Source: Streptomyces sp. NRRL S-87 | GTDB taxonomy: Bacteria > Actinomycetota > Actinomycetes > Streptomycetales > Streptomycetaceae | NCBI RefSeq assembly: GCF_000719335.1 | Contig: NZ_JOGB01000085.1 | Location: 1-25,272, forward strand | DNA length: 25,272 bases | Reading direction: 5' to 3' | In this document: positions 1-5,713 of the stretch, one piece after another | How positions within the stretch are numbered: the first letter of the stretch is position 1 | How the letters are laid out: each line of letters opens with the position of its first letter | The notes under the pieces: model-generated | What the model saw: the letters and a program-made list of their open reading frames with translations, nothing else | Databases searched by the model: none | Told to the model about the DNA's origin: nothing | Position numbers and translations under genes: made by a program

Positions 1-257
1 GGGCGAAGCCCCAAAGCCCTCGGGGTGGGCCTGCCGCAGGGCCTGCAGGCCGCCCCTGTCAAGCGCCGAGGGGACCCACACACCACGGGACCCACCCCCG
101 AAGCGAGCACCAGGTCCGAAGCGAGCCCACCCCGACACCGGACCACTCCCCGAAGCGAGCCGGCCGCCTGTACCGGAACCGCGCCCCACCCTCGAAGCCC
201 CCCGAGATCGCCCTCCCCGCCCACCGCAGGGCCGTGCCCGCGGGGGCGCTTTCCGGC
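1..257. other. Intergenic region with short direct repeats, no gene seen
   Basis: No convincing coding region is visible in this stretch. The first 11 bases read GGGCGAAGCCC, a small stem with a GAA loop that may be the inner part of a terminator hairpin cut by the window edge. An 11-base direct repeat, CCGAAGCGAGC, occurs three times at 98-108, 116-126 and 150-160. The open frames here are proline/arginine/serine-rich and look like by-products of high GC. The neighbour at 258 ends here on the minus strand. Confidence 0.5.
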
Positions 258-1124
258 CTACTTCAGGGCGAGGACGAGCGCGTCGGAGGGGGAGCGCCAG
301 ACCGGGCGGGCCTCCGCGAACCCGGCCTCCAGCAGCGTCCGGGCGTGCCATTCGGCGGACGGGGCGTCGCCGTCCGCGTGCTCGCCGTAGATCTCGTACC
401 GGCGGGCGGTGGGCTCTGCCAGGGCCGGGTCCTGCGCGGCCAGGGCCCACCAGTCCGCCCAGTCCAGGGCGCCGGCGCCCCGGGCCCGCTCCATCACGGC
501 GTGCCGGTGGGCGCGCTCGGCTGCGTTGATGCGCGGGGTGGACTCGTCGATCATGTGGTCGGCGTTCATGAAGACGCCGCCCGTGCGGAGCAACGGGACG
601 AGCTGCCCGTACAGCGTCGTCAGCGGCCCGCTGTGCAGCCAGTGCAGGGCCGTGGCGGTGAGGACCGCGTCGTAGGACGCGTACGGCAGTCGGGTGACCC
701 ACTCGGGGTCCTTGAGGTCGGCGGTCACGAAGGTGGCGCGCGGGTCGCCGGCGAAGTGCCCGCGGGCGATGGTCAGCAGCGCGGGGTCCAGATCCACCCC
801 GGTGCTCACGGCCTCCGGGAACCGCTTGAGGAGCCGGTCCGTGATACTTCCCGTACCGCACGCCAGGTCGAGCACCCGGGGCGCGGTGCCCGCCAGTGCC
901 TCGACCATGTCCAGCATCACGCGGAACCGCTCCTCGCGGTCGGGCATGTACCACTCCTGCTGGCGGTCCCAGCTGTCCTGCCAGGCCTGCCAGTCGGTAC
1001 CCGCACCGTTCTCCGACGTAGCCGTACCCGCGTCCGTACCCGCACCCGTCACCGCACCCGCACCCGCCGACGCACCCGTGCCGATGGCCGAACCTGTCGC
1101 AGTCCCCGTCTCCGTACCCGTCAC
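258..1124 (-). CDS. Class I SAM-dependent methyltransferase
   Basis: Predicted cytoplasmic S-adenosylmethionine-dependent methyltransferase of 288 residues; the substrate is unknown. The SAM-binding motif I (VLDLACGTG) lies at residues 84-92, and an acidic residue of motif II follows in GVDLDP near 109-113. A methyltransferase-like core continues to about residue 220 (ADLKDPEW, then YDAVLTATALHWL). The GTG start is supported by GGAGG seven bases upstream. The first 44 residues are an unusual low-complexity stretch of Thr, Gly and Ala, encoded by short CACCCG/GTACCC-type repeats; they lie outside the fold, so a shorter protein starting near Met60 is possible. It is divergent from the CGNR regulator, separated by 98 bases. 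The fold is clear; the reaction is not. Confidence 0.85.
   Translation of the reverse strand: MTGTETGTATGSAIGTGASAGAGAVTGAGTDAGTATSENGAGTDWQAWQDSWDRQQEWYMPDREERFRVMLDMVEALAGTAPRVLDLACGTGSITDRLLKRFPEAVSTGVDLDPALLTIARGHFAGDPRATFVTADLKDPEWVTRLPYASYDAVLTATALHWLHSGPLTTLYGQLVPLLRTGGVFMNADHMIDESTPRINAAERAHRHAVMERARGAGALDWADWWALAAQDPALAEPTARRYEIYGEHADGDAPSAEWHARTLLEAGFAEARPVWRSPSDALVLALK
1017..1119. repeat. Low-complexity CACCCG/GTACCC repeat inside methyltransferase N-terminus
   Basis: Short, degenerate 6-base units (ACCCGC, GTACCC, CACCCG) recur through this stretch. On the minus strand they encode alternating TG, TA and GA residues at the methyltransferase N-terminus. Such repeats are prone to slippage and may vary in copy number between strains. 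Confidence 0.6.
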
Positions 1125-1157
1125 CGGGATCCCTCCACAGTCTCGTACGTAATACCC

Positions 1158-1167
1158 TCAGTACTGA
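1158..1167. promoter_or_regulatory. Perfect 10-bp palindrome in divergent promoter region
   Basis: TCAGTACTGA is its own reverse complement and sits between the divergently transcribed methyltransferase (start 1124) and CGNR gene (start 1223). It could be a half-site pair for the adjacent zinc-finger regulator, but a 10-bp palindrome can arise by chance. A weak promoter-like pair for the CGNR gene is TTACCG (1176-1181), 17 bases, TAGACC (1199-1204). Confidence 0.3.
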
Positions 1168-1222
1168 ACCGGCTCTTACCGTCGACAGTGCAGACACTAG
1201 ACCGCTGCCGTAAGGACTACAA

Positions 1223-1852
1223 GTGGAACTGGCCCATTACTCGGACTGGGCCGTGCGCCTCGTCAACACCGAGGAGCCGGCCCGCGCCAAGGACTCGCTC
1301 ACCTCCGTCGAGGCCGTCCGCGCCCTCTTCGTCTCCGCCTCGCAGATGGGCCGCCGGGTCACGGACGCGGACGTCACCCGCTTCCGGTCCGTGCGCGCCC
1401 GGCTGCGTGCGATCTTCGAGGCGGCTGACGGCGGGGACCCGACGCTCGCCGTGGACCTGCTGAACTCGCTGCTGCTGGAGTTCCCCGTCAGCCCGCAGAT
1501 CTCCGGCCACGACTACCTCGACGAGCAGGGTCGGCCGCGCTGGCACATGCACCTGGCCGAGCACCCCTCCAACGCCACGACGGGGTACGCCGCCATCGCC
1601 GCGATGGGGCTCGCGATCCACCTCACGGAGTACGGCGCCGACCGGCTCGGCCTGTGCCAGGCCCCGCCGTGCCGCAACGCCTACCTCGACACCTCGACCA
1701 ACCGCTCGCGCCGCTACTGCTCCGACCGGTGCGCCACCCGCGCGAACGTCGCCGCCTACCGCGCCCGCAAGCGCTTGGAGGCCGAACGGTCCGCGAACAC
1801 CGGACGCAGCGCCGACAGCGCCCACGAGACGCGGGCGGAGAGCGAGGTCTGA
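1223..1852 (+). CDS. CGNR-type zinc-finger protein (ABATE domain), putative regulator
   Basis: A 209-residue protein of the ABATE plus CGNR zinc-finger family, generally regarded as DNA-binding regulators in actinobacteria. Residues 1-135 match the helical N-terminal region. The C-terminal zinc finger has Cys145, Cys150, Cys166 and Cys170 followed by the basic AAYRARKR segment. The eponymous CGNR tetrad reads CATR here, at 170-173. The GTG start at 1223 is preceded by AAGGAC with 5-6 bases of spacing. It is divergent from the methyltransferase, which may be its target. Its 3' end runs 97 bases into the oppositely oriented sodX coding end. Family call is confident; the effector and targets are unknown. 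Confidence 0.85.
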   Translation: MELAHYSDWAVRLVNTEEPARAKDSLTSVEAVRALFVSASQMGRRVTDADVTRFRSVRARLRAIFEAADGGDPTLAVDLLNSLLLEFPVSPQISGHDYLDEQGRPRWHMHLAEHPSNATTGYAAIAAMGLAIHLTEYGADRLGLCQAPPCRNAYLDTSTNRSRRYCSDRCATRANVAAYRARKRLEAERSANTGRSADSAHETRAESEV

Positions 1853-2154
1853 TCGGGGCGCCGCGGGCGGTAGCGCAGCCGTACGGTCGCCAGGACGAAC
1901 TCCTCGGGGACCGTGCCGTAGTCGGTGCTGTCGCCGCCCGCGAACGCGTTGTCGCCCAGCACCCACCAGCCGCCCTCGCGCCGCTCCGTGGCCCGCTTGA
2001 CCACGAGGAGGTCCTGCTGGAAGGGGTGGCGGAGGATGACGACGTTCCCCGGGCGGACCGGAGCGCCGTAGCGGACCAGGAGCCAGTCCCCGTCGAGCAG
2101 GGTCGGCACCATCGAGGGGCCGGACACCTCCACCGTCTGGAACGGCACCCGCAT
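1756..2154 (-). CDS. sodX: Nickel-type superoxide dismutase maturation protease (signal peptidase S26-like)
   Basis: A small serine/lysine-dyad peptidase, known in streptomycetes to remove the N-terminal extension of the nickel superoxide dismutase precursor so that the nickel-binding hook is exposed. With the start chosen here the protein has 132 residues. The nucleophile motif VSGPSMVPT puts Ser at residue 14, and VVKRATER gives Lys53 as the likely general base; a GDNAFAGGDS box follows, as in signal peptidases. No transmembrane helix is visible, so it is probably cytoplasmic. ATG at 2154 has GAGG six bases upstream; starts at 2160, 2229 or 2319 are open alternatives. It is divergent from sodN. 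Its last 33 codons are antisense to the CGNR gene's 3' end. Confidence 0.9.
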   Translation of the reverse strand: MRVPFQTVEVSGPSMVPTLLDGDWLLVRYGAPVRPGNVVILRHPFQQDLLVVKRATERREGGWWVLGDNAFAGGDSTDYGTVPEEFVLATVRLRYRPRRPDQTSLSARVSWALSALRPVFADRSASKRLRAR

Positions 2155-2319
2155 CGGCATCCTCGACACCCACCCCTTCGGCACGTCACACCTTCCGGCG
2201 CGATCCGTACGTTCGTTCACCGCGTCCATAGTGACCCTGGACTTTTGTCCTAAGCCCATGGGGGCGCTCGCGAAATCGGCTTTCTCACGGAGTAATCTCC
2301 CACCTGAGAAGACGATCAC

Positions 2320-2332
2320 GAGGAGGACGAGC
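2320..2332 (+). promoter_or_regulatory. Strong ribosome binding site of sodN
   Basis: An extended purine-rich tract (ACGAGGAGGACGAG) precedes the sodN ATG at 2336, well suited to 16S pairing. In Streptomyces coelicolor the 5' end of sodN mRNA, including its Shine-Dalgarno region, is the reported target of the small RNA s-SodF, derived from the sodF 3' UTR under nickel starvation. The same arrangement is plausible here, but sodF is not in the window. Confidence 0.6.
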
Positions 2333-2335
2333 TCA

Positions 2336-2731
2336 ATGCTTTCCCGCCTGTTTGCCCCGAAGGTGAAGGTCAGCGCCCACTGCGACCTTCCCTGCGGTGT
2401 CTACGACCCCGCCCAGGCCCGCATCGAGGCCGAGTCGGTCAAGGCCGTCCAGGAGAAGTACCAGGCCAACGAGGACGCCGACTTCCGCGCCCGCGCCATC
2501 GTCATCAAGGAGCAGCGCGCGGAGCTCGCCAAGCACCACGTCTCGGTGCTGTGGAGCGACTACTTCAAGCCCCCGCACTTCGAGAAGTACCCCCAGCTGC
2601 ACACGCTGGTGAACGACACCCTGAAGGCCCTGTCGGCCGCCAAGGCGTCGAACGACCCGAAGACCGGTGAGAAGGCCCTGGAGCTCATCGCCGAGATCGA
2701 CCGCATCTTCTGGGAGACCAAGCAGGCCTGA
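2336..2731 (+). CDS. sodN: Nickel superoxide dismutase
   Basis: Catalyses dismutation of superoxide to oxygen and hydrogen peroxide; the active enzyme is a cytoplasmic homohexamer with one nickel per subunit. The 131-residue precursor starts with a 14-residue extension (MLSRLFAPKVKVSA) that must be cut off before His15. The nickel hook HCDLPCGVY spans 15-23, so mature His1, Cys2 and Cys6 are all present. The rest is the four-helix bundle typical of the family, with the conserved HHVSVLWSDYFKPPH stretch. Length and sequence match the S. coelicolor protein closely. The start is fixed by the strong ribosome binding site and by the family's N-terminus. It is divergent from its protease gene sodX, and a perfect hairpin follows at 2753. 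Confidence 0.98.
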   Translation: MLSRLFAPKVKVSAHCDLPCGVYDPAQARIEAESVKAVQEKYQANEDADFRARAIVIKEQRAELAKHHVSVLWSDYFKPPHFEKYPQLHTLVNDTLKALSAAKASNDPKTGEKALELIAEIDRIFWETKQA

Positions 2732-2752
2732 GCCCGCGACCTCCCTTGCGAA

Positions 2753-2780
2753 GGGCCCGCACGGTTCGCCGTGCGGGCCC
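2753..2780 (+). terminator. Hairpin terminator after sodN
   Basis: A perfect 12-bp stem (GGGCCCGCACGG / CCGTGCGGGCCC) closed by a TTCG tetraloop begins 21 bases after the sodN stop codon. There is no T tract, which is common for Streptomyces terminators. The UUCG loop makes an exceptionally stable RNA hairpin that may also protect the 3' end. Confidence 0.85.
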
Positions 2781-2862
2781 TCGTGCCGGCTGCCCGCCCG
2801 TACGGCGGGGAGTGCGACGAAGAACTCACCCCGTCGCGGGCGGAGGGTATGGATCACGGTGA

Positions 2863-2876
2863 CTACCGGGCGGTAG
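2863..2876. promoter_or_regulatory. Inverted repeat just upstream of the oxidoreductase start
   Basis: CTACCG-GG-CGGTAG is a 6-bp inverted repeat ending 10 bases before the ATG at 2887. It overlaps where a ribosome binding site would be expected, and no good Shine-Dalgarno is visible. It could be an operator or a translation-blocking hairpin; evidence is positional only. Confidence 0.3.
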
Positions 2877-2886
2877 CGTCCGGGGC

Positions 2887-3849
2887 ATGTTCGCCGCCTA
2901 TGCCGCCCGCATCGACCGTGACCAGCCGCTCAGCGGCCTCGAGCTGGGCGAACGCCCGGCGCCCGAGGCCCGGCCCGGCTGGGTGACCGTGAACGTCAAG
3001 GCCGCCTCGCTCAACCACCACGACCTGTGGTCGCTGCGCGGAGTCGGCCTGGGGGAGGACAAGCTCCCCATGATCCTCGGCTGCGACGCCGCCGGGATCG
3101 ACCAGGACGGCAACGAGGTCGTCCTGCACTCCGTGATCGGCCAGAGCGGCCACGGGGTCGGACCGGACGAGCCCCGCTCGATCCTGACCGAGCGCTACCA
3201 GGGCACGTTCGCCGAGCAGGTGACCGTACCCGCGTGGAACGTGCTCCCGAAGCCGAAGGAGCTCAGCTTCGAGGAGGCCGCCTGCCTGCCTACCGCGTGG
3301 CTGACGGCGTACCGGATGCTGTTCACCAACGCGGGCGTCCGGCCGGGCGACTCCGTCCTCGTCCAGGGTGCCGGCGGCGGTGTCGCCACCGCCGCGATCG
3401 TCCTCGGCAAGGCCGCCGGCCTGCGCGTCTTCGCCACCAGTCGTGACGAGGCCAAGCGCAAGCGGGCCGTGGAGCTGGGCGCGCTGGAGGCGTACGAGCC
3501 CGGGGCCCGGCTGCCGCAGCGGGTCGACGCGGTGATGGAGACCGTGGGCGCCGCGACCTGGTCGCACTCGGTGAAGTCCCTGCGGCCGGGCGGCACGATC
3601 GTCATCTCCGGTGCCACCAGCGGCGACCGGCCCTCGCACGCCGAGCTGACCCGGATCTTCTTCCTGGAGCTGAAGGTGGTCGGCTCGACCATGGGCAGCA
3701 AGGACGAGCTGGAGGACCTGCTGTCCTTCTGCGCCGCGACGGGCGTGCGTCCCGTCATCGACCAGGTGCTGCCGCTCGACCGGGCCCGCGAGGGCTTCGA
3801 GCGGATGGCCTCCGGGGACCTGTTCGGGAAGGTCGTCCTGACCGTCTGA
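2887..3849 (+). CDS. MDR-family zinc-independent alcohol dehydrogenase / quinone oxidoreductase
   Basis: A 320-residue medium-chain dehydrogenase/reductase, probably using NADPH to reduce a quinone, enone or similar carbonyl substrate. The N-terminal GroES-like domain covers about residues 1-125 (SLNHHDLWSLRG, GCDAAG). The nucleotide-binding Rossmann fold starts at VLVQGAGGGVAT (158-168). The four-cysteine structural zinc cluster of classical alcohol dehydrogenases is absent, with only Cys66 and Cys133 in the first half, so it groups with quinone-oxidoreductase-like members. The C-terminal PVIDQVLPLDRAREGFERM is typical. It stands alone between the sodN terminator and the HTH promoter. ATG 2887 lacks a clear ribosome binding site. 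The exact substrate cannot be told from sequence. Confidence 0.88.
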   Translation: MFAAYAARIDRDQPLSGLELGERPAPEARPGWVTVNVKAASLNHHDLWSLRGVGLGEDKLPMILGCDAAGIDQDGNEVVLHSVIGQSGHGVGPDEPRSILTERYQGTFAEQVTVPAWNVLPKPKELSFEEAACLPTAWLTAYRMLFTNAGVRPGDSVLVQGAGGGVATAAIVLGKAAGLRVFATSRDEAKRKRAVELGALEAYEPGARLPQRVDAVMETVGAATWSHSVKSLRPGGTIVISGATSGDRPSHAELTRIFFLELKVVGSTMGSKDELEDLLSFCAATGVRPVIDQVLPLDRAREGFERMASGDLFGKVVLTV

Positions 3850-3870
3850 GGTCTCCCGCCGACGGCTGCG

Positions 3871-3912
3871 ACGCCCCCGATTCGTCAACAGTGGTTGACG
3901 AATCGGGGGCGT
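3871..3912. promoter_or_regulatory. Perfect 19-bp inverted repeat: operator and possible terminator
   Basis: Arms at 3871-3889 and 3894-3912 are exact reverse complements around a 4-base AGTG centre. The core is GTCAAC-AGTG-GTTGAC (3884-3899). It follows the oxidoreductase stop by 22 bases and so could end that transcript. It also contains the -35 element (TTGACG, 3895-3900) of the next gene, so it may be the operator of the small HTH protein. Confidence 0.75.
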
Positions 3913-3930
3913 CAATCTATGTTGACGACA
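3895..3930 (+). promoter_or_regulatory. Promoter with overlapping operators, leaderless start predicted
   Basis: TTGACG (3895-3900), a 17-base spacer and TATGTT (3918-3923) form a strong housekeeping-type promoter. Seven bases after the -10 lies the A of the ATG at 3930, and no Shine-Dalgarno is visible, which fits a leaderless mRNA. A second inverted repeat, GTCAA-TCTATG-TTGAC (3911-3926), covers the -10. The two palindromes share GTCAA/TTGAC half-sites and their centres are 27 bases apart. Confidence 0.7.
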
Positions 3931-4139
3931 TGACCGAGGCAACCGATCTGGCCGAGCGGGCCGGCGACCGTGACCCGCGCATCGGGCTCCGCGCCGTCGC
4001 CGCGCTGCGGCGGCTGTTGGAGCAACTGGAAGCCGTACAGGTCCGCAGCGCCAGGAACCAGGGCTGGTCCTGGCAGGAGATCGCGGCGGAACTCGGCGTC
4101 AGCAAGCAGGCCGTGCACAAGAAGTACGGGAGGCAGTGA
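3930..4139 (+). CDS. Small helix-turn-helix protein paired with Clp-N protein
   Basis: A 69-residue likely transcriptional repressor. Residues 20-42 form an amphipathic helix; the helix-turn-helix lies at about 46-67 (WSWQEIAAELGVSKQAVHKKYG), with SKQAVHKKY as probable recognition helix. Short proteins of this type commonly sit just upstream of a Clp-N domain gene in streptomycetes. ATG 3930 is preferred to an upstream in-frame GTG at 3891 because the latter lies inside the palindrome and the -10 element ends just before 3930. The stop TGA (4137-4139) overlaps the next ATG by one base, so translation is coupled. Two GTCAA/TTGAC palindromes over the promoter suggest autorepression, which is inferred. 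Confidence 0.85.
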   Translation: MTEATDLAERAGDRDPRIGLRAVAALRRLLEQLEAVQVRSARNQGWSWQEIAAELGVSKQAVHKKYGRQ

Positions 4140-4663
4140 TGTTCGAGAGGTTCACGCGGGAGGCCCGGGACGTCGTCACCGGGGCGGTCGGGCACGCGGA
4201 GCGCGCGGCGGCGGAGCGGGTCACGGAGGAGCACGTGCTGCTGGCCCTGACGGACCGGCCGCCCTTCACGGCGCTCGGGGTGCGGCCGGAGGCCGTGGCC
4301 GAATCGCTCGCCGAGGCCCGCCGCCGCGGGGGCCTGTCCAAGGTCGACCAGGAGGCACTGGCGAGCCTGGGCATCGACCTCGGCGAGGTCGTCTCGCGCA
4401 TCGAGGAGGCCCACGGGGTCGGGGCCCTGGACGGCGGGCCCGCCCGGCGCCGCTCCGGCCGCCCCCGGTTCACCCCGGGCGCGAAGAAGGTGCTGGAGCA
4501 GTCGCTGCGGATCGCCCTCGGGCGGCGCGACCGGCACATCGGCACCGAGCACCTGCTGCTCGCCCTGCTGACCCGCCCGGGCAGCACGGCCGAGGTGCTG
4601 GCGGACCTGGGGGTCACCTACGCCCGCGTCGAGGCCGCACTGGCCCCGCCCAGGGCGAGCTGA
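4139..4663 (+). CDS. Stand-alone Clp N-terminal repeat domain protein
   Basis: A 174-residue protein made of two Clp-N repeats without any AAA+ ATPase module. The first repeat is at about 1-65 (MFERFTREARDVV, TEEHVLLAL); the second at about 105-170 (FTPGAKKVLEQSL, IGTEHLLLALL). In ClpA/ClpC these repeats bind adaptors and substrates, or phosphoarginine in some species. A free copy could act as a decoy, adaptor or sensor for ClpC. ATG at 4139 overlaps the HTH stop codon; a GTG at 4136 is in frame but less likely. Two GC hairpins follow. The partner and signal are unknown. Confidence 0.85.
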   Translation: MFERFTREARDVVTGAVGHAERAAAERVTEEHVLLALTDRPPFTALGVRPEAVAESLAEARRRGGLSKVDQEALASLGIDLGEVVSRIEEAHGVGALDGGPARRRSGRPRFTPGAKKVLEQSLRIALGRRDRHIGTEHLLLALLTRPGSTAEVLADLGVTYARVEAALAPPRAS

Positions 4664-4671
4664 GCACCCGC

Positions 4672-4720
4672 GCGGGGGCGGAGCGGCCCCCGCCCCCGGG
4701 CCCGCGGGACCGGCCCGGGG
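4672..4720 (+). terminator. Two consecutive GC hairpins after the Clp-N gene
   Basis: The first hairpin is GCGGGGGC (4672-4679) with GCCCCCGC (4686-4693), a perfect 8-bp stem starting 9 bases after the stop. The second is CCCCGGGCC (4694-4702) with GGCCCGGGG (4712-4720), a perfect 9-bp stem. No T tract is present. They are well placed to end the HTH/Clp-N transcript. Confidence 0.6.
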
Positions 4721-4728
4721 CTCCCCGC

Positions 4729-4784
4729 GCTCGACTGCTCGTGCTCGACTGCTCGTGCTCGACTGCCCGCGCTGGACTGCCGAG
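4729..4784. repeat. Tandem 14-bp repeat, four copies
   Basis: The unit GCTCGACTGCTCGT occurs at 4729-4742 and 4743-4756 exactly; 4757-4770 and 4771-4784 are degraded copies. It is non-coding and lies between the Clp-N hairpins and the end of the convergent DUF6104 gene. A partial echo (CTCGACTACTCGT) is found at 4800-4812, across that gene's 3' end. Confidence 0.8.
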
Positions 4785-4804
4785 CCGCGAATGCCCGGCC
4801 TCGA

Positions 4805-4990
4805 CTACTCGTCCTCGTCGTCCTCGTCGTCCAGCCGGGCCAGCCAGGTGGCGAGGCGCTCGACCGGGACCTCGAAGTCCGGGTTCAGGTCGACGAAGGT
4901 GCGCAGCTGCTCCGCGAGCCACTCGAAGGTGATCTCCTCCTCGCCGCGCCGCTTCTCAAGCTCCTCGATGCCGCGATCGGTGAAGTACAC
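4805..4990 (-). CDS. Small acidic DUF6104-family protein
   Basis: A 61-residue cytoplasmic protein of unknown function, widespread in streptomycetes and matching what I recall of DUF6104. It begins MYFTDRGIEELEKRRGEEE, continues with a conserved helical segment containing FEWLAEQLRTFVDLNPDFEVP, and ends in an acidic tail (LDDEDDEDE). The N-terminal GIEELEKRR resembles helical protein-protein interaction segments. The GTG start at 4990 has GGAG about seven bases upstream. It is transcribed away from the trypco operon. The acidic tail is encoded by a GTC/CTC repeat. I cannot assign a role. Confidence 0.85.
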   Translation of the reverse strand: MYFTDRGIEELEKRRGEEEITFEWLAEQLRTFVDLNPDFEVPVERLATWLARLDDEDDEDE

Positions 4991-5146
4991 AACTGGCTCC
5001 GTGTCCGTGGGGGTCGTTCCCGGTCAGGATAATCCGCCGCTCCCGGGGGCCTCCCGCCCGCCCCGGCGCGGCGCTAGCCTGGAATGCTTCAACAGGCTTG
5101 GGCCGGGTGCCGGTTGGGCCCGTGAGCGGGGGCGGGGGCGGGGCGG
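4991..5146. other. Divergent intergenic region before the trypco/VMAP operon
   Basis: This 156-base region must carry promoters for the minus-strand DUF6104 gene and the plus-strand eight-gene cluster. A possible -10 for the minus strand is TATCCT (complement of 5026-5031). For the plus strand I see only a G-rich tract (5127-5146) acting as the probable ribosome binding site; no clear -35/-10 pair stands out. Confidence 0.35.
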
Positions 5147-5713
5147 ATGGCCGACGAACTGGTCAGCGTGGAGCTGGACGGGAAACCCGTGCTGATGCGG
5201 GTGAGCGGCGCCGGGCGGCTGCCGCTGGTCCCGGCTCAGGGGACGTACCCGGACCCCGGCGGGGCAGCGCACGGCGGCACCGGCCGGCCCACCGGCACCG
5301 GCACCGGCACCGGCAAGTACGCCGACACCGGCAAGTACACCGACACCGGCAAGGTCGCCGACCGCGTGGCCCGGGGCATCGAGGGGCTCGACGACCTCGT
5401 GCGGGGCGTCGCGGGGGCCATGCGCCGGGCCACCGAGGCCCTCGAACCCCAGCAGGTCAGCGTCTCCTTCGGCATCGAACTGGCCGCCAAGCCCGGCAAG
5501 GTCGTTTCGTTGCTCGCGGACGTGGAGGGCAAGGCGGCCCTGACGGTGACCCTGACCTGGCAGAACGACAGGCAGGACGGCGGTCACCCCGACGGGCGCG
5601 CCGACGGCCGGGACCGCGGCCGGAGCGCCGTACGGGACGACGGGCCGCCCACCGACGGGCCGCCAGTCGACGGGCCGCCCCCCGGCGGGCCGGGCCGGGA
5701 GGCCCGGGGGTGA
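5147..5713 (+). CDS. Trypsin-co-occurring domain protein (trypco1, CU044_2847-like)
   Basis: A 188-residue protein of the trypco1 family, small domains that comparative genomics finds next to trypsin-like proteases in NTP-dependent conflict systems. The domain is split: a first strand pair at residues 1-25 (ELVSVELDGKPVLMRVSG) and the body at about 75-145 (GLDDLVRGVAGAMRRAT, VSVSFGIELAAKPGKVV, AALTVTLTW). The segment at 40-72 is low complexity and holds three 6-residue TGKYAD-like repeats. The C-terminal 40 residues are Asp/Gly/Pro-rich and probably disordered. The stop overlaps the protease GTG by four bases (GTGA), so the two are translated together. The likely role is an adaptor or regulator of the protease; this is inference. 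Confidence 0.85.
   Translation: MADELVSVELDGKPVLMRVSGAGRLPLVPAQGTYPDPGGAAHGGTGRPTGTGTGTGKYADTGKYTDTGKVADRVARGIEGLDDLVRGVAGAMRRATEALEPQQVSVSFGIELAAKPGKVVSLLADVEGKAALTVTLTWQNDRQDGGHPDGRADGRDRGRSAVRDDGPPTDGPPVDGPPPGGPGREARG
5309..5362 (+). repeat. Three tandem 18-bp repeats in the trypco1 gene
   Basis: Copies at 5309-5326, 5327-5344 and 5345-5362 follow ACCGGCAAGTACGCCGAC with few changes and are in frame, encoding TGKYAD, TGKYTD and TGKVAD. Just upstream, 5291-5310 is a run of the 6-base unit ACCGGC. The array is likely length-variable among strains. Confidence 0.85.

Noticed and set aside
25..390. A 121-codon plus-strand frame at the start of the window
   Set aside because: Pro/Arg/Ser-rich low complexity, no ribosome binding site, and it runs into the antisense strand of the methyltransferase gene.
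3891..3929. GTG at 3891 as start of the HTH protein
   Set aside because: It lies inside the palindrome and upstream of the -10 element, and the extra 13 residues have no support.
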